This document shows positions 3,548-5,434 of a stretch of 5,434 nucleotides of DNA, one piece after another. The stretch covers positions 1 to 5,434 of the forward strand of contig PWGE01000371.1 in the NCBI GenBank assembly GCA_003554345.1. The letters are read 5' to 3'. The translations under genes and the position numbers were made by a program. Every line of letters starts with the position of its first letter. Position 1 is the stretch's first letter. The notes under the pieces were generated by a model. The model was given only the letters and a program-made list of their open reading frames with translations, was not told the origin of the DNA and ran no database searches. The DNA is from Candidatus Sumerlaeota bacterium (GTDB lineage Bacteria; Sumerlaeota; T1SED10-198M).

Positions 3548-5434
3548 AAATAAAATTGTATTGATGTATTTAACACTGGTTGTCTTGTTAATACCCTGTT
3601 TATATGGGTTGAATAAGGATTTTGCCGGAGGAAGTGGGACCCAGGATGATCCTTATCTTCTGGAAACGGGCGTGCATCTCAGTAATATCCGAAACAGTCT
3701 TGACGCACATTTCCGGCAGACTGCTGACATCAGCCTGCTTGCATTCGTAAGGGCAGAAGGCTGGCACCCCATAGGTTACTGGGAAGAAGCTCCCTTTACA
3801 GGTTCATTTGACGGAAACGGCTATACTATCTCCGACCTTTATATTAACCGTCCGGAAAATGAGGATGTCGGGCTGTTTGGCTATATTTTTGGAGCGCATC
3901 TGGATAATATTATACTCGAAGATGTCTGGGTGAGCGGTGAACATAATACCGGTGGAGTGGTTGGTTATAGTAGTAATTCTACCATCAGTAATGTCACGGG
4001 CGGGGGAATTGTTTCCGGCTTTCATGATACCGGTCTGCTTGTGGGGAAAATGACAGATAGTAATATGAATGGTTGTCATGTTTCCGGGTGGGTATCCGGA
4101 AGTCTTCGTACTGGGGGTTTAACAGGAAGAATTGATTCTAACAGTTCGATAATTGACAGTTATTCCGGGGCACATGTTTATGCCGGGGTGGAGACGGGAG
4201 GACTGGTTGGTTTGAACAAGGGAGATATCTTTTCCACCTTTGCCACGGGTGACATAACCAGTGGTGATTCCGGTATTGGGGGTCTGGTGGGAAGAAACCA
4301 GGGCACCATTCAGGATTCTTATGCTAAAGGTGCGGTAAATGGGTTGTCAGAGGGAGTAGGCATAGGGGGACTGGTGGGAAGAAACGATGCCGACGCCAAT
4401 ATTACCAGATGTTTTTCCGTTGGAGCGGTAAGCGGTGCATCCGATAAGGGTGGATTGGTAGGTAGTAACTCTGGAAGGATAAATGCCTCTCATTACGACT
4501 ATGAAACCTCAGGAATGAAAGATACCGGCAAAGGAACTCCCCGGTCTACAGCAAACATGAAAACGCAGGAAACCTTTAAAGGTTGGGAATTTAATGGTAC
4601 CTGGGGTATCATTGAAAACATTACTTATCCCTTTTTAAGGTGGGAAGGTTTATTTGCCGTCTTTTATGCCGACAAAACCGTCACTGAACCCGGGAAAGGG
4701 GTTCAGTTCACCGGCTATGTATCTGAGAATATTGATATGTGGATATGGGATTTTGGAGATGGCAATACCAGTACTGAACTCAACCCAACCCACGCTTACA
4801 TACTGCCCGGGTCCTATACCGTATCCTTTTATGTATCCAATGTCGACGGTGATTATATCAAGACCCGGGAAAACTATATAACGGTTGGTTTTGCCGGGGG
4901 CAGTGGTATGGAAAATGACCCCTATCTGGTGGCCACCCCTTCGCACCTGTATAATGTCCGGTACGATCTCGAAGGAAATTATCAGCAAGTAGCAGATATT
5001 GATCTTTCAGGCTACAGTGAAAATGAGGGCTGGCCGCTGTTTGGAACGCTTGGACATGTTAATGACAGGTTTTACGGAAAGTATAACGGCGGCGGTCATA
5101 CCATTTCCAACTTATTTATCAGGAGACCGAACAAATATTATAGTGGACTGTTTGGTTTTGCAGAAGAGGCGCATTTCGCGAATATTCACATGGAAAATGT
5201 GCAGATTGAGGGACACCAGTTTACAGGCGGTCTGGTCGGGTGGGCTTCCAATAGTGTTATTGAAAACTGTACAGTTTCAGGAAGCATCTCTGGATCAACA
5301 GCCGGTATGCTGGTTGGAAACATGTCTTTTGGTGGCTCTGTAGAATCGTGCTCTGCCAAAGGGGTGATTGAGGGTAATGGTAATACGGTAGGGGGACTGG
5401 TCGGATCAAGCAGCGGAAAGATAATGGACTCCCA
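3543..5434 (+). CDS. Secreted GLUG-repeat and PKD-domain surface protein (3' end outside the window)
   Basis: The frame is open from the ATG at 3543 to the window end (630 residues seen, no stop), so the protein is larger than shown. Residues 1-22 look like a Sec signal (basic start, hydrophobic 5-20). Cys19 follows Pro, which does not fit a normal lipobox. A module starts at 27 with FAGGSGTQDDPYLL, then an ADI-GW-FTGSFDGNGYTISDLYI stretch (61-102), then repeated GLUG motifs: GGVVG (137), GLLVG (164), GGLTG (191), GGLVG (219, 246, 275, 303). A closing segment (about 317-367) leads into a PKD domain with WDFGDGN (402-408) and HAY...PGSYTV (417-426). A second module begins at 450 with FAGGSGMENDPYLV and repeats the same order with GGLVG at 562 and 617. 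GLUG repeats are beta-rich and their function is unknown; PKD domains are common in extracellular proteins. A surface or adhesin-like role is inferred. The gene has its own promoter and ribosome binding site. Confidence 0.9.
   Translation, partial: MRNKIVLMYLTLVVLLIPCLYGLNKDFAGGSGTQDDPYLLETGVHLSNIRNSLDAHFRQTADISLLAFVRAEGWHPIGYWEEAPFTGSFDGNGYTISDLYINRPENEDVGLFGYIFGAHLDNIILEDVWVSGEHNTGGVVGYSSNSTISNVTGGGIVSGFHDTGLLVGKMTDSNMNGCHVSGWVSGSLRTGGLTGRIDSNSSIIDSYSGAHVYAGVETGGLVGLNKGDIFSTFATGDITSGDSGIGGLVGRNQGTIQDSYAKGAVNGLSEGVGIGGLVGRNDADANITRCFSVGAVSGASDKGGLVGSNSGRINASHYDYETSGMKDTGKGTPRSTANMKTQETFKGWEFNGTWGIIENITYPFLRWEGLFAVFYADKTVTEPGKGVQFTGYVSENIDMWIWDFGDGNTSTELNPTHAYILPGSYTVSFYVSNVDGDYIKTRENYITVGFAGGSGMENDPYLVATPSHLYNVRYDLEGNYQQVADIDLSGYSENEGWPLFGTLGHVNDRFYGKYNGGGHTISNLFIRRPNKYYSGLFGFAEEAHFANIHMENVQIEGHQFTGGLVGWASNSVIENCTVSGSISGSTAGMLVGNMSFGGSVESCSAKGVIEGNGNTVGGLVGSSSGKIMDS

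Noticed and set aside
3597-3599. Lipid-anchor cysteine (Cys19) of the GLUG protein
   Set aside because: The residues before it are LIP, and Pro at -1 does not fit the lipobox. An ordinary cleaved signal peptide is more likely.
3804-4988. Open frames on the minus strand opposite the GLUG gene
   Set aside because: They lie antisense to a well-supported long gene with repeated GLUG and PKD motifs. They have no family resemblance and arise as shadows of the Gly/Thr/Asn-rich repeats.

Overview
The window holds two genes that point away from each other, separated by a gene-free spacer of about 1.2 kb. A second short gene-free stretch lies at the left end. On the minus strand (385-2352) is a complete secreted lipoprotein alpha-amylase of glycoside hydrolase family 13. 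Its region V reads MPDLN, which marks the intermediary type (GH13_36-like), and it ends in a probable starch-binding module. On the plus strand (3543 to the right edge) is the first 630 residues of a secreted, GLUG-repeat surface protein with a PKD domain. The start of a second copy of its repeat module is visible before the window ends.

The organism cannot be fixed from this sequence. An exported lipid-anchored amylase, a very repeat-rich exported protein with a PKD domain, moderate base composition and many dispersed palindromes suggest a free-living, polysaccharide-degrading diderm bacterium. Spirochaetota or Bacteroidota are the groups I would check first. The strong Shine-Dalgarno sequence before the GLUG gene and the relaxed lipobox (FAGC) of the amylase lean slightly away from Bacteroidota. 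The GTAGAGACG-type palindrome lean slightly the other way.

Layout. Positions 1-384 contain no convincing gene. They hold three small palindromes that look like dispersed REP-type elements, plus a weak terminator-like stem for the amylase. Positions 385-2352 are the amylase, with a plausible promoter at 2444-2472 that is overlapped by an 18-bp hairpin/operator-like sequence. Positions 2473-3400 have no gene but are crowded with short repeats: three unrelated tracts that all have a 9-nt period, an 84%-identical 45-bp direct repeat, several palindromes, and a 118-bp segment bounded by a 9-bp inverted repeat. A decanucleotide TTTTACAT(C/G)A recurs four times in the spacer. Positions 3404-3545 form the control region of the GLUG gene: a consensus -10 box, a perfect 10-bp inverted repeat over the -35/spacer, and a start-codon hairpin with the ribosome binding site in its loop.

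The two proteins are not clearly part of one pathway. Both are predicted to act outside the cytoplasm, one degrading alpha-glucans and the other probably in surface attachment or structure. The most unusual part of the window is the non-coding spacer, not the genes.
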